From Verrucomicrobiota bacterium (GTDB lineage: Bacteria > Verrucomicrobiota > Verrucomicrobiia > Opitutales > UBA953), in contig JAURFU010000017.1 of the NCBI GenBank assembly GCA_030834165.1, positions 1 to 37,496 of the forward strand: DNA of 37,496 nucleotides, given 5' to 3'. Positions within the stretch are counted from its first letter, which is position 1, and each line of letters opens with the position of its first letter. A program made the translations under genes and the position numbers. Under the pieces are notes generated by a model that did not search any database, was not told the origin of the DNA, and saw only the letters and a list, made by a program, of their open reading frames with translations. Below are positions 6,705-16,964 of the stretch, piece by piece.

Positions 6705-7874
6705 ATGGCCCGTCGTCGCTTCAGCCCGCTTGACCGCGTCCTCGGCCGCATCGACGACCTCGACGCGCAGAACCTCGCGATCCTCGCGCGCCGCCTCGAA
6801 CGCGAGCGCGACCTCATGGAGACGGTGCTGGATACGCTCCGCGAGGGCGTGATCGTGCTCTCCCACGACGGCGCCATCGAATACGCCAACGCCTCCGCCG
6901 TGCGCCTGCTCGGAGTCAATCCCGACGACGTCGCGGGCGCCGAGCTGCGGCGCGTCTCGCCCGACATCGCCATGGCCCTCGAACTCCCCGAGACCGTCGG
7001 CGCCCTGACCCGCGAACTCGAGGTCCGCTATCCCGAGCCGCGCCTCCTGACCCTCCACCTCGCCCGCGTCGGCGAGCAGCAGGGCGCCGAGCGCAGCCGC
7101 CGCGTGGCCGTGCTCAGCGACGTCACCAAGGAGCGCGTCCAGACCGAGGACCGCGTCGAAAGCGAGCGCATCGACTCGATCGTCTCGCTCGCCGCCGGCG
7201 TCGCCCACGAGGTAGGCAATCCGCTCAACGCGATCGGCATCCACCTCCAGCTACTGCAGCGCGAGGCCGCCAAGCTCGGCGATTCGCCGGCCGCGGAGAA
7301 GGTCCGCAAGGCCGCCGAGGTCTGCCAGGGCGAGATCAAGCGACTCGACGGCATCGTGCGCGATTTCCTCGGGGCCGTCCGCCAGACGCCTCCGCACCTC
7401 ACCGACACCGATCTCGTCGCCGTCGTCGCCGAGGCCACCGGCCTCCTGCGCGAGCAGATGGAACAGCTCGGCGTCCGCGTCTCGCTCGACGTCCCCGGCG
7501 AGCTCCCGCTCATCCTCGGCGACCGCAACCAGATCAAGCAGGCGCTCTTCAACGTGATGAAGAACGCCCTCGAGGCCATGGACCGCGGCGGCGACATCCA
7601 CGTGAAGCTTTCGTCCGACGACGAGTGGGTCGTGCTTTCGATCCGCGACACCGGCGTGGGCATCCCGGCCGACAAACTCACCCGCGTCTTCGACGCCTAC
7701 TACACCACCAAGGCCTCCGGCGGTGGCATCGGCATGCTCATCCTCCTGCGCATCCTCCGCGCCCATGGCGGCACGGTGGACATCCAGAGCACCCCGGACG
7801 TCGGGACGACGGTCATCCTGCGTTTCCCCCTCAAGCACCGCCGGGTCCGCACGTTGGAAGCCCCGAAGTCTTGA
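6705..7874 (+). CDS. PAS-domain sensor histidine kinase, NtrB-like
   Basis: The 389-residue protein has a coiled N-terminus, a PAS-like domain (about 42-150, IVLSHDGAIEYANASAVRLLG), a dimerisation/phosphoacceptor domain and an ATPase domain. The H-box AAGVAHEVGNPLNAI places the phosphorylated His at 168. The N-box (QALFNVMKNALEAM), G1 (DTGVGIP), F-box (VFDAYYTTK) and G2 (GGGIGM) follow in order. There is no signal peptide or membrane span, so it senses a cytoplasmic signal. The architecture resembles NtrB-type kinases that feed sigma-54 activators. An rpoN gene is at 27429, but no response regulator is adjacent, so it is an orphan in this window. It is probably co-transcribed with coaB (1-nt gap). 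Confidence 0.93.
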   Translation: MARRRFSPLDRVLGRIDDLDAQNLAILARRLERERDLMETVLDTLREGVIVLSHDGAIEYANASAVRLLGVNPDDVAGAELRRVSPDIAMALELPETVGALTRELEVRYPEPRLLTLHLARVGEQQGAERSRRVAVLSDVTKERVQTEDRVESERIDSIVSLAAGVAHEVGNPLNAIGIHLQLLQREAAKLGDSPAAEKVRKAAEVCQGEIKRLDGIVRDFLGAVRQTPPHLTDTDLVAVVAEATGLLREQMEQLGVRVSLDVPGELPLILGDRNQIKQALFNVMKNALEAMDRGGDIHVKLSSDDEWVVLSIRDTGVGIPADKLTRVFDAYYTTKASGGGIGMLILLRILRAHGGTVDIQSTPDVGTTVILRFPLKHRRVRTLEAPKS

Positions 7875-7911
7875 AACTCCGCCCTTTTCCCGTTGTCTTA
7901 ACCTTATCCCC

Positions 7912-8559
7912 ATGAAGTCCCTCGCCCTCTGCCTGCTCGTCCTTCCCGCCTTCGTCCTGGCCCAGGACAAGGAGCTCCCGCTTGAGCTGCCTAAGTCGGT
8001 CGCCCTCGGCACCCCGCGTCCGGTGAAGATCAACAACCTCGAGCCCGTCTCTTCCGCCCCGCGCAAGCTCCCCAAGGTCCCGGCCGCCGCCGTGAACCTC
8101 GCCAAGGGTTGCAACGTCACCTCCTCCGCCCGTGAAGCCGCCGCCGGCGATTTCTCCTACGTGACCGACGGCGACAAGGGCGGCGAAGAAGGCTTCGAAG
8201 TCGAACTGCCCCGCGGACATCACTGGGTCCAGGTCGACCTCGGCAAGCCGGCCGAGATCAGCGCCATCGCCGTCTGGCACTTCCACCGCGAGCGCCGCGT
8301 CTACTTCAACGTCGTCGTCCAGATCTCCGACGACTCCTCCTTCAAGACCGGCGTGACCACCGTCTACAACAACGACTCCGAAGGCGAACTCGGCTTCGGC
8401 AAGGGCAAGGACTACTGCTACTACGAGTCCAACGAAGGCCGCGTGATCCCCGTCGCCGCGGTCAAGGGACGCTACGTCCGCTTCCACTCCAAGGGCAACT
8501 CCGCCGGACCCTCCAACGACTACATCGAGGCCGAAGTCTGGGGCGTCCCGGCCAAGTAA
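7912..8559 (+). CDS. Secreted protein with F5/8 type C (discoidin-like) domain
   Basis: The start MKSLALCLLVLPAFVLAQ gives a 215-residue protein with a clear signal peptide, cleaved after about residue 17. The frame is open upstream, but that part overlaps the kinase gene in another frame. After a proline-rich linker, residues from about 62 on look like a single discoidin beta-sandwich: NLAKGCNVTSSA, then VTDGDKGG, HHWVQVDLGKPAEISAIAVWHFH, a central VVQISDDSSF, and a closing GRYVRFHSKG with YIEAEVWG. Such domains bind carbohydrates or other surface ligands. There is no catalytic domain, so it is probably a binding protein on the cell surface or in the periplasm. It starts 37 nt after the kinase stop. 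Confidence 0.88.
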   Translation: MKSLALCLLVLPAFVLAQDKELPLELPKSVALGTPRPVKINNLEPVSSAPRKLPKVPAAAVNLAKGCNVTSSAREAAAGDFSYVTDGDKGGEEGFEVELPRGHHWVQVDLGKPAEISAIAVWHFHRERRVYFNVVVQISDDSSFKTGVTTVYNNDSEGELGFGKGKDYCYYESNEGRVIPVAAVKGRYVRFHSKGNSAGPSNDYIEAEVWGVPAK

Positions 8560-8606
8560 GGCCGGACTTTGCTTGAATCGGCCGGGCTTGCCCGCACCTT
8601 GAAGCC

Positions 8607-9479
8607 GTGAAGGTCATCCGAGCCAAGTCCGCGGGTTTCTGCTGGGGCGTCGAACGCGCCATCGATATCGCCCGCGAGTATGCGCAGAAGGGCCGCCACC
8701 CCGTCTACACCGACGGTCCGCTCATCCATAACCGCCAGATGATGGAGGTCCTCACCGCCGAGGGCATCCGCGAAGTCGGCGACTACCGCAGCGAAGCCAA
8801 GCTCGAGGTCTCGAAGTCGACCGACGCGGACGCCGTCATGGTCGTGCGCGCGCATGGCATCTCGCCCGAGCGCCGCGATTACCTGAAGTCGCTCGGGATG
8901 GAATTCCGCGACGCCACCTGTCCCGACGTCGGCATCATCGCCGGCAAGGTCCGTCTGCACGCGCGCAAGGGCTACGCCACCGTCATCTTCGGCGACCCCA
9001 AGCACCCCGAGGTCATCGGCCTGCTCGGCTACGCCGAAGGCCGCGGCCACGTCATCACCTCTCCCGCCCAGATCGCCGCGCTGCCCGACCTCGGCGCGCA
9101 GGTGTGCATGGTCTCGCAGTCGACCATGTTCACGGACGAGTTCGAGAAACTCGCCGCGATCCTGAAGTCCCGTTTCCCGGGCGCGCTCATCTTCGACACC
9201 ATCTGCGGCGCCACCAAGGACCGCCAGGCCGACATCCTCGAGCTGCAGAAGCAGGGCTGCCAGGCCATCGTCGTGATCGGCGGCCGTCACTCCGCCAACA
9301 CCGTCAAGCTCGCCAAGCTCGTCGAGATCCAAGGCCTGCCTTGTTTCCACGTCGAGACCGCCGACGAACTCGATTTCGCCGCCTTGGCCCGTTACGGTAC
9401 CGTCGGCGTGACCGCCGGGGCCTCGACGCCGGCCTTCCTGATCGACGAAGTCTGCGACCGCCTGGAAAAGGCCGCCTGA
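8607..9479 (+). CDS. ispH: 4-hydroxy-3-methylbut-2-enyl diphosphate reductase
   Basis: The 290-residue enzyme carries out the last step of the MEP pathway, reducing HMBPP to IPP and DMAPP through an iron-sulfur cluster. The three cluster cysteines are at about 12 (GFCWGV), 105 (DATCPDVG) and 200 (DTICGATKDRQ). VRAHGISP carries a conserved substrate His, and GGRHSANTVKL and ASTP near the C-terminus bind the diphosphate. The start is GTG; no better ATG exists upstream, and the N-terminus MKVIRAKSAGFCWGV aligns with the family. Three other MEP pathway genes are in the same window. No Shine-Dalgarno motif is seen. Confidence 0.97.
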   Translation: MKVIRAKSAGFCWGVERAIDIAREYAQKGRHPVYTDGPLIHNRQMMEVLTAEGIREVGDYRSEAKLEVSKSTDADAVMVVRAHGISPERRDYLKSLGMEFRDATCPDVGIIAGKVRLHARKGYATVIFGDPKHPEVIGLLGYAEGRGHVITSPAQIAALPDLGAQVCMVSQSTMFTDEFEKLAAILKSRFPGALIFDTICGATKDRQADILELQKQGCQAIVVIGGRHSANTVKLAKLVEIQGLPCFHVETADELDFAALARYGTVGVTAGASTPAFLIDEVCDRLEKAA

Positions 9480-9518
9480 AGCCCGTTTAGGGTGGGGAAG
9501 GGCGTTCCAATTCACGGC

Positions 9519-9524
9519 TATAAT
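9519..9524 (+). promoter_or_regulatory. Candidate -10 box upstream of lemA
   Basis: A perfect TATAAT lies 63 nt before the lemA ATG, in the 108-nt gap after ispH. No good TTGACA is seen at the expected spacing. The call rests on the -10 match in otherwise GC-rich DNA. Confidence 0.4.
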
Positions 9525-9587
9525 TATCCCGCAGCCTCTCCCTGACGACTTGCAGGTTGGGGCGGCTCGGGTAACTTAAGTCCCAAT

Positions 9588-10196
9588 ATGACTGTCGCCG
9601 CCATCCTTCTCGTCGTCCTCCTCTTCATCGTCGCCGTCCTTGTCGTCGCCGCGATCTGGGGCGTGGGCATCTACAACGGCCTCGTCGGCCTGCGTAACGC
9701 CTGCAAGAACGCCTTCGCCCAGGTCGACGTGCAGCTCAAGCGCCGCCACGACCTGATCCCGAACCTCGTCGAGACCGCCAAGGGCTACATGGCCCACGAG
9801 AGCGGCACCCTCACCGCCGTCATCGAAGCCCGCGCCAAGGCCACCCAGGCCAACGTCCGCTTCGCCGGCAACCCGAACGATCCGACCGCCATGCGCGACC
9901 TCAGCCAGGCCGAAGCCGGCCTGAGCGGCGCCCTCGGCCGCCTGATGGTCGTCGCCGAACAGTATCCCCAGCTCAAGGCCGACGCCACCATGCGCACGCT
10001 GATGGAGGAGCTCACCTCGACCGAGAACCGCATCGCCTTCTCCCGCCAGGCCTTCAACGACGCCGTCCTGTTCTACAACAACGGCCGCGAAGTCTTCCCG
10101 CAGGTCTTCATCGCGAACGCCTTCGGTTTCCAGCCCGCCGAGTTCTTCAAGATCGAAGACCCCGCCGAGAAGGCCGCCCCGAAGGTCTCGTTCTGA
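9588..10196 (+). CDS. lemA: LemA family membrane protein
   Basis: The 202-residue protein has one N-terminal membrane span (about residues 4-28, ILLVVLLFIVAVLVVAAIWGVGIY) followed by a helical extracytoplasmic domain. The family signature NGLVGLRNACKNAFAQVDVQLKRRHDLIPNLVETAKGY is present in order and intact (about 30-66). The later helices with AEAGLSGALGRL and FNDAVLFYNN also match. LemA proteins are of uncertain function but are often beside M48 peptidases or TPM-domain proteins, as here: the next gene begins 17 nt downstream. A candidate promoter precedes it. Confidence 0.95.
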   Translation: MTVAAILLVVLLFIVAVLVVAAIWGVGIYNGLVGLRNACKNAFAQVDVQLKRRHDLIPNLVETAKGYMAHESGTLTAVIEARAKATQANVRFAGNPNDPTAMRDLSQAEAGLSGALGRLMVVAEQYPQLKADATMRTLMEELTSTENRIAFSRQAFNDAVLFYNNGREVFPQVFIANAFGFQPAEFFKIEDPAEKAAPKVSF

Positions 10197-10213
10197 GCCG
10201 CTGATTTCGGCCC

Positions 10214-12073
10214 ATGGCCGGCACGATGAATTTCTTCCGGGCCCAGGACGAGGCCCGCGGACGCACGACCAAGCTGGTCGTGCTCCTCGTGCTGGCGGTC
10301 GTCGTGCTCGTCGGCTCGCTCTACGTCGCGGCCGTGCTGGCGCATCACAAGTTCAGCCGGGGGCGGGAGATCGATTGGTTCCAAGGAGACGTCTTCTTCT
10401 GGACCGCCGGCCTGGCCCTCGTCATCATCCTCGGCGGAAGTCTCCAGCGCATCGCCGAGCTTTCCAAGGGAGGCGGCGCGGTCGCGGTCCGTCTCGGCGG
10501 TCGGCTCGTCAACGGGACCACCCGGGACCTCGCCGAACGCCGCTACCTCAACGTCGTGCAGGAGATGGCGCTGGCCTCCGGCCTGCCGGTGCCGCTGTGC
10601 TTCGTCATCGACGGCGACGAGACCATCAACGCGTTCGCCGCAGGCAACACGCCGCAGGACGCCGCGGTGGGCGTGACCCGCGGCGCGTTGCGCAACCTCA
10701 GTCGTGACGAACTGCAGGGCGTCATCGCCCACGAGTTCAGCCACATCGGCAACGGCGACATGCGCCTCAACCTGCGCATCATCGGCACCGTCGCCGGCCT
10801 GACCGCCCTCGCGCAGTTCGGCTACATCCTCATCCGCGTCGGTTTCAATTCCGGCTCCTCCCGCAAGAACCACACATGGCCTCTCGCCGTCGCGGGCCTC
10901 GTGGTCGTCCTGGTCGGCCTCGGCGGCGTCTTCTTCGCGCGCGTCATCCAGGCCTCGGTCTCCCGTCAGCGCGAGTACCTCGCCGACGCTTCCGCCGTGC
11001 AGTTCACCCGTAATCCGCTCGGCCTCGCCTCGGCCCTCCGCAAGGTGGCCGGGCTGGCCGGCGCGCAGCGTGAGGCCTCGTCGGCCGAGCTGGAAGCCCA
11101 GCACATGTTCTTCGCGGGCCCGGCCGGTTTCCTGGAAGCGCTCTTCTCCTCGCACCCGCCGATCGCCGACCGTATCCGACGCATCGATCCGGCGTTCGAT
11201 GGCCACATCCCGGACGTCACCCCGGTGACCGTCGCCGATGACGAACCGGTCGCCGGGCTTAGCGGCCGCGCCGCCGCCGTCCCGCCTCCGCTGCCCGGTT
11301 CCCGTCCGCTGCCCACTGATCTCCAGATCCAGGATTCGGTCGGCTTCCGCGGCGCGATCCCGGGCGCCCTGCGCGAGGCGTCCGAAGACCCCGTGGGCGC
11401 GATGGCCGTCGTGCTCGGCCTCATCTTGCGGCGCGATCCCGCGCAGCGCGCCGCCCAGCTGGCGCAGGCTGAACTCCTCGCCGGCGGCGAAGTGATCCGC
11501 GAAGCCCGCCGGCTCGATTCTCTGCTGGGCGCCGTACCCGCCGGCTCCCGCGTGGCGTTGCTCGACCTCTCGATGCCGGCGCTCCGTCAGCTCTCGCCTT
11601 CGCAGGTCGCGGCGTTCCGCACCGCCTTGGAGCGCGCCGGTTACGAAGCCGAAGACGGGCTCATCGTCCTGCTCATCCAAGCCTCGATGCGCCGCTACCT
11701 TTCGACCGACAAGAATCCGCCCAGCCGCGCGGGCGACCTCGCCGCGGCCTCCGGCCTGGTGCTCTCCGCCGTCGTGCAGACCTCCGGGGAGGACGCTGCC
11801 GCGCAGGGCAGGGCTTACGCCCTCGGCGCCGGCGTCCTCGGCATGCCGGGTCTGCCCGCCTCCATGGTGCCGGCCGCGCAGGTCGATCTCGCCAAGGTCG
11901 ACGAAGCCCTCGCCGTCATCGCCGGACAGACCGTCCCGTCCCGTCGGAAGTTCGTCCGCGCCATCGGCACGGCCATGCTGCACGACGGACGCGCCGAGCC
12001 CGCCGAGGTCGAGATCGTCCGCGCCGTCGCCGATTCGCTCGGCATCAGTTTCGCGACGGGAATCAAAGCCTGA
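10214..12073 (+). CDS. M48 family membrane metallopeptidase with TerB-like C-terminus
   Basis: The 619-residue protein has two N-terminal membrane spans (about 19-40 and 56-76), an HtpX-like M48 catalytic domain and a long C-terminal extension. The zinc site HEFSH is at 173-177, with the third ligand Glu at about 254 in REYLADASAVQF. Two further hydrophobic segments (about 194-212 and 220-245) lie between them. Residues about 320-619 exceed ordinary HtpX. The last 45, with RKFVRAIGTAMLHDG and the acidic helix after it, resemble a TerB-like helical domain. It probably degrades or surveys membrane proteins together with LemA (17-nt gap). Substrate is unknown. A UUCG-like hairpin (12077-12089) follows 3 nt after the stop. 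Confidence 0.92.
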   Translation: MAGTMNFFRAQDEARGRTTKLVVLLVLAVVVLVGSLYVAAVLAHHKFSRGREIDWFQGDVFFWTAGLALVIILGGSLQRIAELSKGGGAVAVRLGGRLVNGTTRDLAERRYLNVVQEMALASGLPVPLCFVIDGDETINAFAAGNTPQDAAVGVTRGALRNLSRDELQGVIAHEFSHIGNGDMRLNLRIIGTVAGLTALAQFGYILIRVGFNSGSSRKNHTWPLAVAGLVVVLVGLGGVFFARVIQASVSRQREYLADASAVQFTRNPLGLASALRKVAGLAGAQREASSAELEAQHMFFAGPAGFLEALFSSHPPIADRIRRIDPAFDGHIPDVTPVTVADDEPVAGLSGRAAAVPPPLPGSRPLPTDLQIQDSVGFRGAIPGALREASEDPVGAMAVVLGLILRRDPAQRAAQLAQAELLAGGEVIREARRLDSLLGAVPAGSRVALLDLSMPALRQLSPSQVAAFRTALERAGYEAEDGLIVLLIQASMRRYLSTDKNPPSRAGDLAAASGLVLSAVVQTSGEDAAAQGRAYALGAGVLGMPGLPASMVPAAQVDLAKVDEALAVIAGQTVPSRRKFVRAIGTAMLHDGRAEPAEVEIVRAVADSLGISFATGIKA

Positions 12074-12076
12074 CCA

Positions 12077-12089
12077 GCGGCTTCGCCGC
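12077..12089 (+). terminator. Short hairpin directly after the M48 peptidase stop
   Basis: GCGGC-TTC-GCCGC begins 3 nt after the TGA. There is no T-run, so it may be an mRNA-stabilising hairpin or weak terminator rather than a true intrinsic terminator. Confidence 0.35.
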
Positions 12090-12202
12090 GTGCAAAAGTG
12101 CGAAGGTGCAAAAGTGCAAAAGTGAGGGTTAAGTAAGCCTTCGGGCAGGCATCACCTTTGCACGTTTGCACGGGGGCTTAAGCCCGGTTTGCACCTTTGC
12201 AC
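12090..12202. repeat. GTGCAAAN 8-mer array, copy B (two opposed blocks)
   Basis: The left block has four tandem 8-mers with period exactly 8 (12090-12124: GTGCAAAA, GTGCGAAG, GTGCAAAA, GTGCAAAA). After a 35-40 nt spacer, the right block (about 12153-12202) reads on the minus strand as two 8-mers, a hairpin (GGGCTTAAGCCC core), and two 8-mers. This is the same unit as at 5674 and 13839. The array fills the gap between the convergent M48 gene and gpmI. Confidence 0.8.
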
Positions 12203-12219
12203 GGACGGCTTTGCCGTCC
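12203..12219 (-). terminator. Hairpin abutting the gpmI stop codon
   Basis: GGACGGC-TTT-GCCGTCC is a perfect 7-bp stem 1 nt from the gpmI stop (12221-12223). Read on the minus strand it follows the stop directly but has no T-run. It may be a weak terminator or a 3'-end stabiliser. Confidence 0.4.
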
Positions 12220-12220
12220 T

Positions 12221-13771
12221 TTACGCGATCAGCGACTCGCCGGTCATCTCCGGCGGCTTCGGCAGGCCCATGAGGGCGAGCAGGGTCGGGGCGACGTCGG
12301 CCAGGCGGCCCGTGGGGCGGGTCTTGAGGCCCTTGCAGCCGGCGCCGTAGAGGACGACCTCGACGGGACTGAGCGTGTGACGCGTGTGGGCGCAGTTCTC
12401 TTCCGGCTCCCACATCTGGTCGGCGTTGCCGTGGTCGGCCGTGACGAGGGCCTTGCCGCCGACCTGGTCGATGGCGGCGAGGAGGACGCCGAGACCGCTG
12501 TCGACGGCTTCGCAGGCCTTGCAGACCGCGGCGAGGTCGCCGGTGTGGCCGACCATGTCCGGGTTGGCGTAGTTGACGACGATGAGTCCGTACTTGCCGG
12601 AAAGGATCGCGGCCTTGGCCATCTCGGTCACGTGCGCGGCCGACATCTCGGGCTTCTGGTTATAGGTCGAGACTTCCTTCGGGCTCTGGGCCATGCCGCG
12701 CTCTTCGCCGGCGAAGGCTTCTTCGCGGTAGTCATTGAAGAAGAAGGTCACGTGCGGGAACTTCTCGGTCTCGGCCGTGCGGTACTGTGGGATGCCCTGC
12801 TTGGCGACCCACTCGCCGAGGATGTTCACCATCTTGGCGGGCTTGTCGAAGATCACGTTGGGGCAGAGGCCCTTCTCGTAGTTCGTGAGGGTGGCGTAGA
12901 AGATCTTGAGCAGCTTCGCGCGCGGGAAGCCCTTGAACTCCGGATCGATGAAAGCGCGGGTGATCTCGCGCGGGCGGTCGCCGCGGAAGTTGAAGAAGAG
13001 CACCGAGTCGCCGTCCTGGATGAAGGCCGTCCCCTTGATGCGGGTGGCCGGGACGAACTCGTCGCCGACGGTGTTGGCGTCGGTCGGCTTGTCGTAATAG
13101 GCCTGCACCGCTTCGGCGGCCGAGGCGGCTTCGGGGGCCGGGGCGCCGGTGAGGGCGTCGTAGGCGGTCTTCACGCGCTCCCAGCGGTTGTCGCGGTCCA
13201 TGGCCCAGAAGCGGCCGGCGACGCTGGCGACCTTGCCGACGCCGATCTTCACGAGTTCGGCTTCGAGCTGCCTGAGGTAGCCGAGGCCCGAGGTGGGCGG
13301 GCTGTCGCGTCCGTCCATGAAGGCGTGGACGTAGACCTTGGTGAGGCCTTCTTCCTTCAGCAGGCGGAGGAGGGCGTAGAGGTGGGGCAGGGTGGAGTGG
13401 ACGCCGGCTTCGGAGCACAGGCCCATCAGGTGGACCGCGCCGCCGGTGGCCTTGACGTTTTCGACGAGGCCGCGGAAGGCCTTGATCTGGCGCATGCCCG
13501 CCGGGTCGGTGAGACCCTTGTCGATGCGGACGATCTCCTGGTCGACGATGCGGCCGGCGCCGATGTTCTGGTGGCCGACTTCGGAATTACCCATGATGCC
13601 GACCGGCAGGCCGACGTCGAGGCCGTGGGCCATGATCTCGGTGCGGGGCCAGTCCTTGGTCAGGCCACGCGAGACCGGGAGGTTCGCCAGCTTCACGGCG
13701 TTGAACTTGTCATGCTTGGGGTCGTGGTTTTCGCCCCAACCGTCGCGGATCACCAGAAGTACGGGTTTCAT
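12221..13771 (-). CDS. gpmI: 2,3-bisphosphoglycerate-independent phosphoglycerate mutase
   Basis: The 516-residue enzyme interconverts 3- and 2-phosphoglycerate in glycolysis using a phosphoserine intermediate and two metal ions. The N-terminal [11 protein letters not shown] holds the first metal Asp. The catalytic Ser is at 63 in [51 protein letters not shown] and the C-terminal [14 protein letters not shown] and [12 protein letters not shown] are all intact, so both metal sites look complete. Length is normal. It is flanked on both sides by GTGCAAAN arrays (12090-12202 and 13839-13943). The ATG is preceded by CCCTATCCACTT, with no Shine-Dalgarno motif. Confidence 0.98.
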   Translation of the reverse strand: MKPVLLVIRDGWGENHDPKHDKFNAVKLANLPVSRGLTKDWPRTEIMAHGLDVGLPVGIMGNSEVGHQNIGAGRIVDQEIVRIDKGLTDPAGMRQIKAFRGLVENVKATGGAVHLMGLCSEAGVHSTLPHLYALLRLLKEEGLTKVYVHAFMDGRDSPPTSGLGYLRQLEAELVKIGVGKVASVAGRFWAMDRDNRWERVKTAYDALTGAPAPEAASAAEAVQAYYDKPTDANTVGDEFVPATRIKGTAFIQDGDSVLFFNFRGDRPREITRAFIDPEFKGFPRAKLLKIFYATLTNYEKGLCPNVIFDKPAKMVNILGEWVAKQGIPQYRTAETEKFPHVTFFFNDYREEAFAGEERGMAQSPKEVSTYNQKPEMSAAHVTEMAKAAILSGKYGLIVVNYANPDMVGHTGDLAAVCKACEAVDSGLGVLLAAIDQVGGKALVTADHGNADQMWEPEENCAHTRHTLSPVEVVLYGAGCKGLKTRPTGRLADVAPTLLALMGLPKPPEMTGESLIA

Positions 13772-13838
13772 AAGTGGATAGGGGCAAGAGATAGGGTGGA
13801 CTTACCCCTGCTGGCAAGAAGCAGGTGCGCCAGCGCAG

Positions 13839-13943
13839 GTGCAAACGTGCAAATCGGGGCAAAGCCCCTGTGCAAAAGTGCAAAAGTTAAGGCATCGGGA
13901 GCCGTCGTAACATTTGCACCTTTGCACGTTTGCACCTTTGCAC
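13839..13943. repeat. GTGCAAAN 8-mer array, copy C (two opposed blocks)
   Basis: The left block has two 8-mers, a GGGGC-AAA-GCCCC hairpin and two 8-mers followed by TTAA (13839-13889). The right block (13912-13943) has four 8-mers on the opposite strand. It lies in the divergent spacer between gpmI and the hydrolase gene, ending 12 nt before the hydrolase ATG. Read through, it yields the spurious peptide CTFAPLH. Confidence 0.8.
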
Positions 13944-13955
13944 ATAAATAACGCC

Positions 13956-14729
13956 ATGCCCCGCATCCTCTTCGCTCTGCTCGGATTGGCGTTTTGCGCC
14001 TTCGCTTCGGCCGCCACGGTCGAGAAACTGACCATCGACGGCAAGGCGGTGACGGTGAAGGTCCCGACCCAAGCCGCCCCGGGTAAGCCTTGGCTCTGGG
14101 TCGGTGAGTTCGGCGGCCACCTGAAGAAGCTCGAAGACGGCCTCGTCGAAAAGGGCTGGCACGTCGTGTATGTCGGCGTGAGCAACCAGTTCGGTTCCGC
14201 CCGCGCGATGGCGACCTGGGAAAAGGCCTACGAGGAATTCCACGGCAAGCGCGGCCTCTCCGCCAAGCCGGCGCTGCTCGGCATCTCCCGGGGCGGTCTT
14301 TACGTGAACGCCTGGGCGCGGCTGCACCCGGATCGCGTCAGCGTGCTCTATCTCGACAACGGCGTCTGCGACATCCGCTCCTGGCCGGGCGGCGTCGCCC
14401 TCACGCACCAGAGCAAGGGCAGCCCTAAGGATTGGGCGCTCTACAAGACCGAGTTCGGCTATGCGAATGACGACGAAGCCAAGGCCAAATCGTTGCAGGC
14501 CGCCGAGGGCCTCTTGTCCGTCTTCAAAGCCGGCGTGTTCCTGATTTCTTGTCACGGCACCGCCGACAAGACCGTCCCGTATGAGGACAACGCCGCGCAC
14601 GTCGTGAAGCTTTGGCAGGACAACGGCGGCCGCGTGAAGCTCTTCCCGAAGGAAGGCGGCGACCATCACCCGCACGGTTTGCCGGATTCGGCTCCGCTGA
14701 TCGAGGTGCTCGTGGCGGAGGCTAAATAA
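13956..14729 (+). CDS. Secreted alpha/beta hydrolase
   Basis: Started at MPRILFALLG, the protein has 257 residues with a signal peptide cleaved near residue 19 (AFASA|AT). An upstream in-frame ATG is rejected because it lies inside the 8-mer repeat. The hydrolase triad is visible: nucleophile Ser111 in GISRGG, acid Asp204 in CHGTADKTVPYE, and His237 or His238 in GGDHHPHG. The fold order fits an alpha/beta hydrolase of the prolyl-oligopeptidase or small esterase kind. An exported esterase acting on plant or algal polymers is plausible, but the substrate is not known. REP elements follow immediately after the stop. Confidence 0.88.
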   Translation: MPRILFALLGLAFCAFASAATVEKLTIDGKAVTVKVPTQAAPGKPWLWVGEFGGHLKKLEDGLVEKGWHVVYVGVSNQFGSARAMATWEKAYEEFHGKRGLSAKPALLGISRGGLYVNAWARLHPDRVSVLYLDNGVCDIRSWPGGVALTHQSKGSPKDWALYKTEFGYANDDEAKAKSLQAAEGLLSVFKAGVFLISCHGTADKTVPYEDNAAHVVKLWQDNGGRVKLFPKEGGDHHPHGLPDSAPLIEVLVAEAK

Positions 14730-14759
14730 AGGTAGGGGCAGCACCGCGTGCTGCCCTAG
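14730..14759. repeat. REP element identical to the RAYT-flanking copies
   Basis: Thirty nucleotides are identical to 174-203, including GTAG and the GGCAGCAC/GTGCTGCC stem. It starts at the last base of the hydrolase stop region (TAA ends at 14729). Exact identity 14.5 kb away from the RAYT gene indicates recent spread or strong maintenance. Confidence 0.85.
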
Positions 14760-14777
14760 GGCCGCCCCGTGGCGGCC
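14760..14777. repeat. Palindrome GGCCGCC/GGCGGCC
   Basis: An 18-nt palindrome with stem GGCCGCC-CCGT-GGCGGCC directly joins the REP at 14730-14759 to the BIME at 14780. It is part of a contiguous array of palindromes reaching 14908. Confidence 0.55.
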
Positions 14778-14779
14778 AG

Positions 14780-14833
14780 GTAGGGCTGACCACCCTTGGT
14801 CAGCCGCGGTTGAGCGAGGGCGCTCAACCCTAC
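14780..14833. repeat. BIME: two opposed REP hairpins, copy 2
   Basis: GTAG (14780-14783), hairpin GGCTGACC/GGTCAGCC, then GC, hairpin GGTTGAGC-n-GCTCAACC, then CTAC (14830-14833). Each hairpin carries GTAG at its outer end. The reverse complement closely matches 5755-5805, with loops differing. The remaining 14834-14881 holds no gene. Confidence 0.8.
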
Positions 14834-14881
14834 CCGACGCAACTAGGTCGTGACGCGGTCCCGCCCCTGCCCAGAAACAGC

Positions 14882-14908
14882 GGATGCGATGTCATCGCAT
14901 CCCTACCT
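14882..14908 (-). repeat. GTAG-tagged hairpin beside the ispG stop
   Basis: GGATGCGAT-GTC-ATCGCATCC followed by CTAC. On the minus strand it reads GAGGTAG then a perfect 9-bp stem. It lies 2 nt beyond the ispG stop (14911). The stem sequence differs completely from the other REPs, but the GTAG tag is kept. Confidence 0.7.
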
Positions 14909-14910
14909 CG

Positions 14911-16923
<2,013 letters not shown>

Positions 16924-16964
16924 GGGGTCAACTCAACCCCTTTGCCGACGGAGGTCAACGAGCG

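Noticed and set aside
10073-11983. 636-codon minus-strand frame opposite the M48 peptidase
   Set aside because: Same kind of GC shadow; the plus-strand frame has the zinc site and membrane spans.
12197-13951. 584-codon plus-strand frame opposite gpmI
   Set aside because: No motif, and its end translates the 8-mer repeats; gpmI on the minus strand is complete.
13914-13955. Upstream in-frame starts for the hydrolase (and similarly rdgB) beginning in repeats
   Set aside because: The added residues (CTFAPLH-type) are translation of GTGCAAAN repeats, and the signal peptide or family start lies downstream.
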